A stretch of 64,000 bases of DNA, from positions 310,001 through 374,000 of the forward strand of contig NZ_CP016282.1 in NCBI RefSeq assembly GCF_001679725.1, given 5' to 3'. Below, piece by piece: positions 1-7,747 of this stretch (position 1 is the stretch's first letter; each line of letters opens with the position of its first letter). The notes beneath the pieces are model-generated. The model had not been told where the DNA came from and ran no database searches. It saw only the letters and a program-made list of their open reading frames with translations. Position numbers and translations under genes: made by a program. The stretch is from Cryobacterium arcticum. GTDB taxonomy: Bacteria > Actinomycetota > Actinomycetes > Actinomycetales > Microbacteriaceae.

Positions 1-1
1 G

Positions 2-1924
2 CTGATCGGCGGCTCGATGCGGCAGCTCGGCATCCATCAGGGCCTGGCGCCCGTGCTGGACGTCATCCGCGACCCGCGCTGGGGTCGGGTGGACGAGTGC
101 ATCGCCGAGGACCCCTACGTCGTCGGCACCATCGGGACCGCGTATGTGCGGGGGCTGCAGGCCGAGGGTGTGCACGCGACCCTCAAGCACTTCGTCGGGT
201 ATTCGGCGTCGCAGGCCGGTCGCAACCACGCCCCGGTGCACGCCGGCCGGCGCGAGATCAACGACGTGTTCCTGCCGCCGTTCGAGATGGCGGTACTGGA
301 CGGTGGGGTGCGGAGCGTGATGAACTCCTACGCCGAGATCGACGGTGCGCCCGTGGGCGCCACCCCTGAGTACCTCACCGAGATCCTCCGGGACCATTGG
401 GGCTTCGACGGTGTGGTCGTGTCCGACTACTTCTCGGTGGCGTTCCTGCAGCTGATGCACGCCGTCGCCGCCGACCGCGGTGAGGCCGCCGAGCTGGCGC
501 TGGCCGCCGGGATCGATGTGGAACTGCCGACCGGAGACGCCTTCCTCGCGCCGCTGATGGACCGGGTGCGCGCGGGCCTGACCGACGAGACGCTGATCGA
601 CCGTGCGGTGCTGCGGGTGCTCACGCAGAAGGAGGACCTGGGCCTCCTGGACGAGACCTTCACCATGGCGCCCACCGAGATCGACCTCGACTCGCCCGAG
701 CACCGCCGGGTGGCACGGGTACTGGCCGAGGAGTCCCTCGTGCTGCTCACCAACCAGGGTGTGCTGCCCCTGCGCGCAGCCGACGGCCGGGGGCCCCGCA
801 GCATCGCCGTGCTGGGGCCGAACGCGGACTCCACCGAGGCGCTGATGGGCTGCTATTCGTTCGTGAACCACGTTCTCGCACACCACCCCGACGTGCCCGC
901 CGAGCTGTCGATGCCCACCGTGCTCGAGTCGCTGCGGGAGGAATTCCCCGGCGCCGAGATCCGGTACGCCGCCGGCTGCGACGTCGAGGGCGACGATGAG
1001 TCGCTCCTGGCCGCCGCGGTGGACGCGGCCCGGCAGTCCGACGTGGCCGTGGTCGTCGTCGGCGACCGGGCCGGGCTGTTCGGCCGCGGCACCGTGGGCG
1101 AGGGCAACGATGTGGAGAGCCTGGAGCTGCCGGGTCTGCAGCGCCGGCTGGTGGAGGCCGTCACGGCGACCGGCACCCCGGTGGTCATGGTCTTGATGAC
1201 GGGCCGCCCCTATGCCGTGGCGTGGGCGGTCGACGGACCGGATGCCCCGGCGGCGGTTCTGCAGGCGTTCTTCCCCGGCGAGGCCGGCGGCGGCGCCATC
1301 GCGGCCGTGCTGGCCGGCACCGTCGCGCCGACCGGGCACCTGCCCGTGTCGTTGCCGCGGGCGGCGGGGGCCCAGCCGTACTCCTACCTGCACCCGATCC
1401 TCGGCGGGCCGAGCGACGTGACCAGCGTGGACAGCACCCCGGTGCTGCCGTTCGGGCACGGGCTGACCTATACGACCTTCGAACGCACGGCGCTCGAGGC
1501 CGACGCCACCGTCGACGCCGGCGGCACGTTCTCGGCGAGCGTACGCATCCGCAACACCGGGGTGAATGCGGGCACCGACCTGGTGCAGTTCTACGCCAGG
1601 GACGTGCACGCCAGCGTGACCCGGCCGGTCGCCCAGCTGCTGGGTTACCAGCGGGTCACTCTCGAGCCGGGCGAGGAAGCCGTGGTGCGCTTTGCGGTTC
1701 CGACGGCACGGCTGGCCTTCACCGGCCTGACCTTCGAACGCATCGTGGAGCCGGGCGAGGTGGAACTGTGGGTGGGCCCGTCCTGTGCCGTCAAGGAGAC
1801 CACCGGGAGCATCCGCATCACCGGCGCCGTGCATCGCGTGACGGTGGAGGACGCCCGCCTGGTGGCCACCGCGGTCGAGCGGATGGCCGAGCGGACGCGC
1901 GGCACCGAGGCGGTGCCCGCCTGA
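2..1924 (+). CDS. Glycoside hydrolase family 3 (beta-glucosidase/beta-xylosidase type), 5' truncated by window edge
   Basis: The reading frame is open from base 2, so the true start lies outside the window; the first internal ATG is at 17. The protein hydrolyses beta-linked glycosides from the non-reducing end. Visible from that ATG: the end of the TIM-barrel domain with a KHF motif near residue 58 and the block VVVSDYF with the probable nucleophile Asp137 (many relatives have SDW). An alpha/beta sandwich domain follows (about 230-460), then a fibronectin-like C-terminal domain (about 500-600). No signal peptide can be judged. Family is certain; substrate is not. GH3 members of this architecture include beta-glucosidases and beta-xylosidases. 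Confidence 0.93.
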   Translation: MIGGSMRQLGIHQGLAPVLDVIRDPRWGRVDECIAEDPYVVGTIGTAYVRGLQAEGVHATLKHFVGYSASQAGRNHAPVHAGRREINDVFLPPFEMAVLDGGVRSVMNSYAEIDGAPVGATPEYLTEILRDHWGFDGVVVSDYFSVAFLQLMHAVAADRGEAAELALAAGIDVELPTGDAFLAPLMDRVRAGLTDETLIDRAVLRVLTQKEDLGLLDETFTMAPTEIDLDSPEHRRVARVLAEESLVLLTNQGVLPLRAADGRGPRSIAVLGPNADSTEALMGCYSFVNHVLAHHPDVPAELSMPTVLESLREEFPGAEIRYAAGCDVEGDDESLLAAAVDAARQSDVAVVVVGDRAGLFGRGTVGEGNDVESLELPGLQRRLVEAVTATGTPVVMVLMTGRPYAVAWAVDGPDAPAAVLQAFFPGEAGGGAIAAVLAGTVAPTGHLPVSLPRAAGAQPYSYLHPILGGPSDVTSVDSTPVLPFGHGLTYTTFERTALEADATVDAGGTFSASVRIRNTGVNAGTDLVQFYARDVHASVTRPVAQLLGYQRVTLEPGEEAVVRFAVPTARLAFTGLTFERIVEPGEVELWVGPSCAVKETTGSIRITGAVHRVTVEDARLVATAVERMAERTRGTEAVPA

Positions 1925-1960
1925 GGCAGCAGAAACTGTTCGTGCCGGGTGGCTCGCGCG

Positions 1961-1966
1961 TACTAT
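1961..1966 (+). promoter_or_regulatory. -10 hexamer of a leaderless promoter
   Basis: TACTAT lies 7 nt before the ATG at 1974, so the transcript should begin at or next to the start codon. No Shine-Dalgarno sequence precedes that ATG. Confidence 0.55.
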
Positions 1967-1973
1967 CTGACCA

Positions 1974-2441
1974 ATGAGCTTCGATGACCGGCACCGGCAG
2001 ATGTACAGCGGGGGCCGCCCCGGCCGGGCGGCCCTGCGATCGAACCGTTTCATGGGTCGGCTCGCGGCGTCCGGCCTGTTGGGCTGGTGGCTGATCCGGC
2101 TGGACACCGTGAATCCGAAGTCGGGCACGCCCCTGCGCTTGCCTCTGGTGACCGCGCGGGTGGACCGGCGTCGCTATGTCGTCTCGATGCTCGGCCAGGG
2201 CGCACGATGGGTGCGCAACGTGCGGGCCGCCGACGGACGCGTGTCGATCCGGGCGGGCATGAGCCGGGCCGTGCAACTCACCGAGGTGGACGTGGGCCGC
2301 CGGCCCGCCATCATCAAGAACTACCTGCAGCGTGCCCCCGGCGCCCGCCCGCACATCCCGGTGGATAAGGATGCGCCGGTGGCGGAGTTCGCGGCGATCG
2401 CGGCGGATTACCCGGTCTTCGAGATCGGCCGGGTGCGCTGA
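1974..2441 (+). CDS. Deazaflavin-dependent nitroreductase/oxidoreductase family protein (Ddn-like, DUF385)
   Basis: A 155-residue protein of the split beta-barrel family that includes mycobacterial Ddn. Characterised members use cofactor F420 to reduce quinones or nitro compounds. The family pattern is visible: an N-terminal helix, a strand with 'NPKSGTPLRLPLVTARVDRRRY' split around residues 48-69, a GARWVRNVRA-type stretch at about 77-86 (usual family form is WVRNV/WYRNL), and a C-terminal F-x-x-IAADYPVF helix and strand. The ATG is immediately preceded by a -10 element, which suggests leaderless expression. It is monocistronic, 49 nt after the GH3 gene. Binding of F420 rather than FMN or heme is inferred from family resemblance only. 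Confidence 0.8.
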   Translation: MSFDDRHRQMYSGGRPGRAALRSNRFMGRLAASGLLGWWLIRLDTVNPKSGTPLRLPLVTARVDRRRYVVSMLGQGARWVRNVRAADGRVSIRAGMSRAVQLTEVDVGRRPAIIKNYLQRAPGARPHIPVDKDAPVAEFAAIAADYPVFEIGRVR

Positions 2442-2766
2442 CCGGGCCGCGGGGACACCGGGCAGAGGGCCGGCCGGACGGCCAGAAGGAAGGGGCGGGC
2501 CACCCCGATGACGGCCCACCCCAAGCGGGGATGCTTCTGGTGTGACCTCGGTCAGGCCCTATCAACGGTGCCTCAGGGCCACACTTCGGGGAACACCCCC
2601 GTTTGGGGGCAGTGTATCCCCGAATTCACCGGTTCGTAAGGCCCGGAGGGCGACGGATCTGTCCGGGTCGCCGGTTGATTTGGCAGGATGTTCTGACAGG
2701 TGTCGCAGCGATCGGGGAGCCGGCGCCGCGGAGTGGATGGCGCGGATGGCGCACCGGAGGAGAACA
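2442..2766. other. 325-bp intergenic region with a nested palindrome
   Basis: No convincing ORF. It contains an inverted repeat TTCGGGGA (2585-2592) / TCCCCGAA (2617-2624) enclosing a second hairpin CCCCC (2596-2600) GTTT GGGGG (2605-2609). GGAGGAGA just before 2767 is the ribosome binding site of the next gene. The promoter of the 2767-6208 operon should lie here, but I cannot place it firmly. Confidence 0.5.
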
Positions 2767-3978
2767 ATGGCAACGCAGTCAGGCACGGCGACGCAGGGGG
2801 CACCCGGGGCGCCGGTGGCGGCAGCTCCGGCGATGGATGCTGCGGCGTCGGCACCGGTTTCGGTGCGGGGCGTCCGACGCCGGGCCGGATCCGCGGTCGG
2901 AGCGGCCGGCGTGACCGCCGCGGGGCCGCACGAGCCCGGCAGCCCGGCCGCCGTGGCCGCCGCCGCGTGGGCGGTGGACGGCGACGCGGGCCGCGCCATC
3001 CGGTTCGCCGTGGACACGGCGCCCCTGCTGCCGCAGCCCGGTGCGGGGCAGACCCCGCTGCTCTTCGACGCCCTGGCCAGCGCGGCAGCGGCCGACCTCA
3101 CTGCGGCCCGCGTGCTGGAGGCGCACACCGATGCGCTGACCATCCTGCGGCAGGCTCGCGGTGACACGGATGCGCTCGGCTCGACTGGCGCCGGCACAGA
3201 GAGCTGGGGGGTCTTCGCCGCCGAAGGGCCCGGGGTGCGGCTGTCCGCCACCCGCGGCACCGGCGCGCCCGGCGACACCGGCTGGCAGCTGGACGGCACG
3301 AAGCCGTGGTGCTCGCTCGCGGGCTTGCTCAGCCACGCCCTGGTGACCGCCCACACCACCCCCGCCGGTGCCGATCCAGGGCACCGCCGGCTGTTCGCGG
3401 TCGACCTCGGCGATCCCGGGGTGCGGGTGCACGAGGGCAGCTGGGTCGCCACCGGACTGACCCAGGTGCCCAGCGGCCCCGTGGACTTCAGCGCGGTTCC
3501 CGCCGTGCCGGTGGGTGACGACGACTGGTATCTGAGCCGGCCCGGGTTCAGCTGGGGCGGTATCCAGGTGGCGGCCTGCTGGTGGGGCGGGGCCGTGGGG
3601 GTGGCCCGGCAGCTGCGCCGGGCCGCCGAGGGCCGTGCGCCCGACCAGATCATGCGCGCCCATCTCGGCGCGGTCGACCTGGCGCTACTCGGCGCCGGGG
3701 CCGCCCTCTTCGATGCCGCGACCGCGATCGACGCGGGCGAGGCCGTGGGGGCGGATGGCGTGCTGCTCGCCGCGCGGGTGCGCGGGGTCGTGGCCCGCAC
3801 GGTCGACGAGGTGCTGACCCGGGTTGGGCACGCGCTCGGCCCGGCGCCGCTCGCGCTCGATGCCCGGCACGCCCGACGGGTCGCCGACCTGACCCTGTAC
3901 GTGCGGCAGCACCACGCGGAGCGTGACGACGCGGCGCTCGGCGACCGCGTGCTCGGCGAGGAGTTCCCGGCATGGTGA
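2767..3978 (+). CDS. Acyl-CoA dehydrogenase family protein
   Basis: Flavoprotein of the acyl-CoA dehydrogenase fold, 403 residues from the ATG at 2767. That ATG is chosen because GGAGGAGA sits 4 nt upstream; the frame is also open further upstream to 2542. Visible: alanine-rich helical N-domain, a central beta-domain with the W-x-LDGTKPWCSLAG block (family form WxLxGxKxWxT), and a C-terminal helical domain. Its stop overlaps the next gene by 7 nt and the third gene follows with a 4-nt overlap, so it forms an operon with a PIG-L/methyltransferase fusion and a GT2 enzyme. That setting argues for a role in making a modified lipid or glycoconjugate, not general beta-oxidation. The catalytic Glu position is not evident by eye. 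Confidence 0.82.
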   Translation: MATQSGTATQGAPGAPVAAAPAMDAAASAPVSVRGVRRRAGSAVGAAGVTAAGPHEPGSPAAVAAAAWAVDGDAGRAIRFAVDTAPLLPQPGAGQTPLLFDALASAAAADLTAARVLEAHTDALTILRQARGDTDALGSTGAGTESWGVFAAEGPGVRLSATRGTGAPGDTGWQLDGTKPWCSLAGLLSHALVTAHTTPAGADPGHRRLFAVDLGDPGVRVHEGSWVATGLTQVPSGPVDFSAVPAVPVGDDDWYLSRPGFSWGGIQVAACWWGGAVGVARQLRRAAEGRAPDQIMRAHLGAVDLALLGAGAALFDAATAIDAGEAVGADGVLLAARVRGVVARTVDEVLTRVGHALGPAPLALDARHARRVADLTLYVRQHHAERDDAALGDRVLGEEFPAW

Positions 3979-5477
3979 CCTTCACTCACGACGGCGGCGG
4001 AACCAGCGAAGAGGTCTGGCAGGGCGCCGACTGGGCGGTGCGCGCCCGGCCGCTCACCCTGACCGGCTGTGACCGGCTCGTGGTTGTCGCGGCGCACCCC
4101 GACGACGAGTCCCTCGGTGCCGGCGGCCTGATCGTCGCGGCCGCGGCCCAGGGGATCCCGGTCACCGTGATCGTGGCCAGCAACGGTGAAGCCTCGCACC
4201 CGCACTCGCCCACCACCACACCCGCCGGCCTCGCGGTGGTGCGCCGTGCCGAGGTGGTGGCGGCCGTGCGCGCTCTGACGCCGGCGGCGCGCATCCGGCT
4301 GCTCGACCTGCCCGACGGCAGGCTCGCGGCCCACCGTACCGAGCTGGCCGACGCGATCGTGGCAGAGGCGACGGCAGATGCGCCCGCGGATGCCGGTGGG
4401 GTATGGCTGGTCGCCCCGTGGCGGAAGGATGGTCACCCCGACCACACCGCGGCCGGCGAGGCTGCGGCGCTCGTGGCCGCCCGTATCGGCGCCCGGCTGT
4501 TGGAGTACCCCATCTGGGCCTGGCACTGGTCGACCCCGGCGGATGATGTCTGGCCGGCCGGCGACGGCGTCGAGGTGCTGTATTCGATCGCCCTCGGCGC
4601 GGCGGGTCATGCGCGCAAGAGCGCCGCGATGGCCGCGCACGTCAGCCAGGTGCGCCCGCTCTCGGCCTACCCCGGCGACGAGGCCATCGTGCAGCCGGGC
4701 TTCGCCGCACACTTCGAACGCCCCTGGGAGATGTTCCTGGAGGCGACGTCATCGATCGTGCGTGCACCCGACGCCGCAGAAGCGCCCGGCGATGACGCGC
4801 TCGGCAGTCCGGCGCCCGACGCGCCCGATGCGCCCACGCCCGACCGCGCCGTGCCCGACACGCCGGCGCCAGGCAGCCTGACGGCCGAGTTCTTCGACGA
4901 CTTCTACTCCGGCTCGGCCGACCCGTGGGGCTTCGAGACCCGGTGGTACGAGTCGCGCAAGCGCGCCGCCACCCTGGCCGCGCTGCCGTTGGAACGCTAC
5001 GGTGCGGCGCTCGAACTGGGCTGCTCGATCGGCGTGCTCAGCCGCGAGCTCGCGGACCGCTGCGACACCCTCCTCGCCACCGACCTCGCCGAGCGGGCGC
5101 TCGACGTGGCCCGCCGCCGGCTGGCTGGGCTCCCCGGGGTCACGGTTGAACAACGCATCCTGCCCGCCGAGTGGCCGGAAGGCAGCTTCGACCTGGTGGT
5201 GCTGTCAGAGATCGGCTACTACTGCTCACCGGCCGACCTGGATGTGCTCCTCACGCGGTGCCGGGACAGCCTCGCGCCCGGCGGATCGCTCGTGGCCTGC
5301 CACTGGCGGCACCCGGTGGGCGAATACCCGCTCGGCGGCGACGACGTGCACGCCGCACTGGCCGCACTGCCGGGCCTGGAGCGCACCGTGCTGCATCTGG
5401 AGCGCGACTTCGTGCTCGAGGTCTACGAACCAGCCCCGGCCCGGTCGGTCGCCCAGCGTGAGGGCCTGGCGCCGTGA
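3972..5477 (+). CDS. PIG-L (LmbE) deacetylase fused to a NodS-like SAM methyltransferase
   Basis: A 501-residue two-domain protein. The N-terminal half carries the zinc motif AHPDDE at 41-46 and HPDH at 155-158, diagnostic of PIG-L/LmbE N-acetyl-sugar deacetylases. A linker of about 35 residues rich in Ala, Pro and Asp (266-300) leads to a Rossmann methyltransferase with LELGCSIG at 347-354 (SAM-binding glycine motif) and a following LLATDLAERAL acidic strand. The opening FFDDFYSGSADPWGF is typical of the NodS-type methyltransferases. It overlaps the acyl-CoA dehydrogenase by 7 nt and the glycosyltransferase by 4 nt. Together the operon could deacetylate, methylate and glycosylate one amino-sugar or lipid product; the product is unknown. 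Confidence 0.9.
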   Translation: MVTFTHDGGGTSEEVWQGADWAVRARPLTLTGCDRLVVVAAHPDDESLGAGGLIVAAAAQGIPVTVIVASNGEASHPHSPTTTPAGLAVVRRAEVVAAVRALTPAARIRLLDLPDGRLAAHRTELADAIVAEATADAPADAGGVWLVAPWRKDGHPDHTAAGEAAALVAARIGARLLEYPIWAWHWSTPADDVWPAGDGVEVLYSIALGAAGHARKSAAMAAHVSQVRPLSAYPGDEAIVQPGFAAHFERPWEMFLEATSSIVRAPDAAEAPGDDALGSPAPDAPDAPTPDRAVPDTPAPGSLTAEFFDDFYSGSADPWGFETRWYESRKRAATLAALPLERYGAALELGCSIGVLSRELADRCDTLLATDLAERALDVARRRLAGLPGVTVEQRILPAEWPEGSFDLVVLSEIGYYCSPADLDVLLTRCRDSLAPGGSLVACHWRHPVGEYPLGGDDVHAALAALPGLERTVLHLERDFVLEVYEPAPARSVAQREGLAP

Positions 5478-6208
5478 CCAGGCCGCTCGAGACTGCGCAT
5501 CGTGAGCCCGCGCGGATCGACGCCGTGCTCGTGGTGGTGCCCGCCAGGAATGAGGAGAGCCGGCTGCCGCGCTGCCTGGCCGCGCTGGGCGAGGCCGTTG
5601 CGGTGGTGCGGGAGGAGTTCGGCGCCGACGCCCCCGCCATTTCGGTGCTTGTCGTGCTCGACCGGTGCACCGACGGCTCGGCCGATGTCGTGGCCGAGTG
5701 GCCTTGGGCCCTGACGATGGAGAGCGACGCCGGTTCGGTCGGCACGGCCCGGCGCCTCGGGGTCGACCGGCTGCTGGCCGGCGCCGCACCCGCACACACC
5801 TGGGTGGCCACGACGGATGCCGACTCCGCCGTTCCCCGGCGCTGGCTGGCCGTGCAGTTGGCGCTCGCCGAGGCGGGCACGGAGCTGATGCTGGGCACGG
5901 TGCTGCCCGACGCCGATCTTCCGGCGGGGGAGCGCGCCCGCTGGCACGACGAGCACAGCCTGGTGGACGGGCATCCGCACGTGCACGGGGCCAACCTGGG
6001 CGTGCGGGCGGACCGTTACCTCGCCGCCGGCGGATTCAGTGACGTCGACTCCGACGAGGACGTGCTGCTGGTGGGGGAGTTGCGCCGCCTGGGCGTGCAC
6101 GAGTGCCGCACGGCCCTCATCCCCGTGATCACCTCCGGCCGGTTGGACGGCCGGGCGCCGGGCGGGTTCGGCGGATACCTGGCCGACCAGGTGGCCGCCA
6201 ACCGCTAA
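5474..6208 (+). CDS. Glycosyltransferase family 2
   Basis: A 244-residue GT-A fold enzyme starting with GTG, with its start codon overlapping the previous stop by 4 nt. The nucleotide-binding strand VLVVVPARNEESRLP is at about 18-32, the metal-binding DxD is DAD at 115-117 (TTDADSAVP), and an acceptor-side block ANLGVRADRYLAAGGF follows near 170-185. No membrane segments, so it is cytosolic or peripheral. Last gene of the three-gene operon, ending 3 nt from the convergent SGNH gene. Donor and acceptor are unknown. Confidence 0.88.
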   Translation: MTRPLETAHREPARIDAVLVVVPARNEESRLPRCLAALGEAVAVVREEFGADAPAISVLVVLDRCTDGSADVVAEWPWALTMESDAGSVGTARRLGVDRLLAGAAPAHTWVATTDADSAVPRRWLAVQLALAEAGTELMLGTVLPDADLPAGERARWHDEHSLVDGHPHVHGANLGVRADRYLAAGGFSDVDSDEDVLLVGELRRLGVHECRTALIPVITSGRLDGRAPGGFGGYLADQVAANR

Positions 6209-6211
6209 GGC

Positions 6212-7018
6212 CTAGGCGGACGGGACGACAACCTCGGTGAGCTCAGGGCGCTTGGGCGGGCGACCGTCGCCGGAGGACCGGCCGGTGAGCCGGCGCCCGA
6301 TCCAGGGCAACACGTAGGCGGCGTAGTACGCGGCGGTGTCCTGGATGCGCTCGCGCGGCGGGGCCTCGCCGGCCTCACCCTGCGCCCAACCGACCGGCAC
6401 CGGCACGCCGAGGGCGGTGAGCACGTTGGTGGCCACCCGGGTGTGCCCGCAGGCATTGAGGTGCAGCTTGTCGGCCGACCAGAACCGGCTCTGCATGAGT
6501 TCGGTGTCGATCCAGTTGTCGACCAGGGTGACGCCGGGCTTGCCGAAGGTCTCCCTGGCGGCCTCGGCGAGCCTGTCGCCGCGCTTCTGCATGAGCGAGC
6601 CGAGCGGCAGGTGCCGGGACGGGTTGCCGCCGCTGAGCACCACGACATGGATGCCGTCGGCCACCGCCTTGTCGACGACCCGGTCGAGCAGGTCGACAAC
6701 GTAGGAGATCTCCACCCGGGGCCGCATCATGTCGTTGCCGCCGCCGCACACCGTGAGCAGGTCGGGCTTCAACGCGAGGGCCGGCTCCAACTGGTCGTTC
6801 ACGATGGGGCCGAGCAGTTTGCCACGGATGGCGAGGTTGGCGTACGAGACCGGCTCGGGGCTCGCCGCGGCCAGTCCAAGCGCCACGAGGTCGGCCCATC
6901 CGCGCACCTGGCCGTCGGGCAGGTCGTCGCCGACGCCTTCGGTGAAGCTGTCGCCGATGGCCACGTACCGCCGGTACGGCTGCAGGTTCGACGGCTGAGG
7001 CGTCTGGGTGGCGTTCGT
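6212..7018 (-). CDS. SGNH/GDSL hydrolase
   Basis: Serine esterase/lipase-like enzyme of the SGNH fold. Block I is AIGDSFTEGVGDD, block III CGGGNDMMRP, and block V DKLHLNACGH with the Asp/His of the catalytic set. No ATG, GTG or TTG is available at the expected start. The best-placed codon is ACG (7018-7016), 5 nt after AAGGAG that overlaps the end of the HEAT-repeat gene; the first standard start is GTG at 6964, just before the GDS block. I give the ACG-based extent and treat the start as uncertain. Two nucleotides separate it from the upstream HEAT gene, so translation is probably coupled. Confidence 0.85.
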   Translation of the reverse strand, partial: TNATQTPQPSNLQPYRRYVAIGDSFTEGVGDDLPDGQVRGWADLVALGLAAASPEPVSYANLAIRGKLLGPIVNDQLEPALALKPDLLTVCGGGNDMMRPRVEISYVVDLLDRVVDKAVADGIHVVVLSGGNPSRHLPLGSLMQKRGDRLAEAARETFGKPGVTLVDNWIDTELMQSRFWSADKLHLNACGHTRVATNVLTALGVPVPVGWAQGEAGEAPPRERIQDTAAYYAAYVLPWIGRRLTGRSSGDGRPPKRPELTEVVVPSA

Positions 7019-7020
7019 GG

Positions 7021-7575
7021 TTACTCCTTGGGCAGGTTGAGACGGCTGACGATGGCGTCGCGGGCCTGCTGGGCGGCGCGACGAACGTCCTTGTCTGGGT
7101 CGCGCAGTCGCACGGTGATGGTGGGGATGTCCTGCTCGCGGCCCTGCACGGCGAGGGCGTTGAGGGCGGCGACGCGCACGCGCGGCACCTCGTCGGTGGT
7201 CGCCTTCACGAGCTTGGGCGCCACATCCAGGCCGCGCAGCAGCACGACCTTCGCGCACATTTCGCGGATGCGCCAAGCCTCGTTGTTGAGGCCGACGACG
7301 ACATACGGTGCGGCGGAGTCGTTCCACACGTGCAGCAGGGCGCGGGCGCCCCACAGCTCGGGCCAGTACAGCGCCGGGGCGCCCTCGAGGATGCCGAGCG
7401 CGTGCCGGCCGCCCACGTAGAGCAGGAAGTCCTTGCCGGCGTTCTTGCCGCGCATGAGGGCGACGGAGTGGTCGACGACGGTGGACTCGCCATAGTGTTC
7501 GACGGCCTTGGCGAGGCGCTCGGCCGTGGGCAGGTCGATCGGAAGATCGGGGTGGGGGGTCAATTTGTTATGCAT
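7021..7575 (-). CDS. HEAT-repeat protein
   Basis: A 184-residue soluble protein whose second half shows two HEAT-like helical pairs: AWRIREMCAKVVLLRG (about 104-120) and VPRVRVAALNALAVQG (about 131-146), followed by DPDKDVRRAAQQARDAI. Such repeats make protein-protein contacts; no catalytic motif is visible. It lies directly upstream of the SGNH hydrolase on the same strand with only 2 nt between them. Two overlapping palindromes cover its start codon and upstream region, suggesting repressor control. Specific function unknown. Confidence 0.8.
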   Translation of the reverse strand: MHNKLTPHPDLPIDLPTAERLAKAVEHYGESTVVDHSVALMRGKNAGKDFLLYVGGRHALGILEGAPALYWPELWGARALLHVWNDSAAPYVVVGLNNEAWRIREMCAKVVLLRGLDVAPKLVKATTDEVPRVRVAALNALAVQGREQDIPTITVRLRDPDKDVRRAAQQARDAIVSRLNLPKE

Positions 7576-7590
7576 AACGTGTCCACGTTA
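7567..7590. promoter_or_regulatory. Two overlapping palindromes at the start of the HEAT/SGNH operon
   Basis: GTTATGCATAAC (7567-7578) is a perfect 12-bp palindrome containing the ATG. TAACGTG-TC-CACGTTA (7575-7590) has perfect 7-bp arms. Both are AT-richer than the surroundings. Likely operator DNA; the regulator is unknown. Confidence 0.5.
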
Positions 7591-7669
7591 TCCCTCTACG
7601 GGGGTCGACGCGGCAAGGAGAGGCCACCCGACACATTCCGTAACACTGATTTGGCCCGCGGCGTTGCGG

Positions 7670-7699
7670 TTGACAGACTCGGAAGGACTGGGGTACAAG
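7670..7699 (+). promoter_or_regulatory. Candidate promoter of metNIQ
   Basis: TTGACA at 7670-7675 and TACAAG at 7694-7699 with an 18-bp spacer, about 48 bp before the metN GTG. No SAM riboswitch or T-box fold was recognised in the short leader. Confidence 0.5.
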
Positions 7700-7747
7700 C
7701 CGCCAGAACGCACCACCCGACCGTGCAGCCCTAACCTCAGGACCACC

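Noticed and set aside
2562..4712. 716-codon open frame on the minus strand
   Set aside because: It runs opposite to the acyl-CoA dehydrogenase and PIG-L genes, shows no domain, and is explained by high GC lowering stop frequency.
7591..7747. SAM riboswitch upstream of metNIQ
   Set aside because: The leader after the candidate promoter is about 42 nt and no SAM-type core sequence or terminator was seen.
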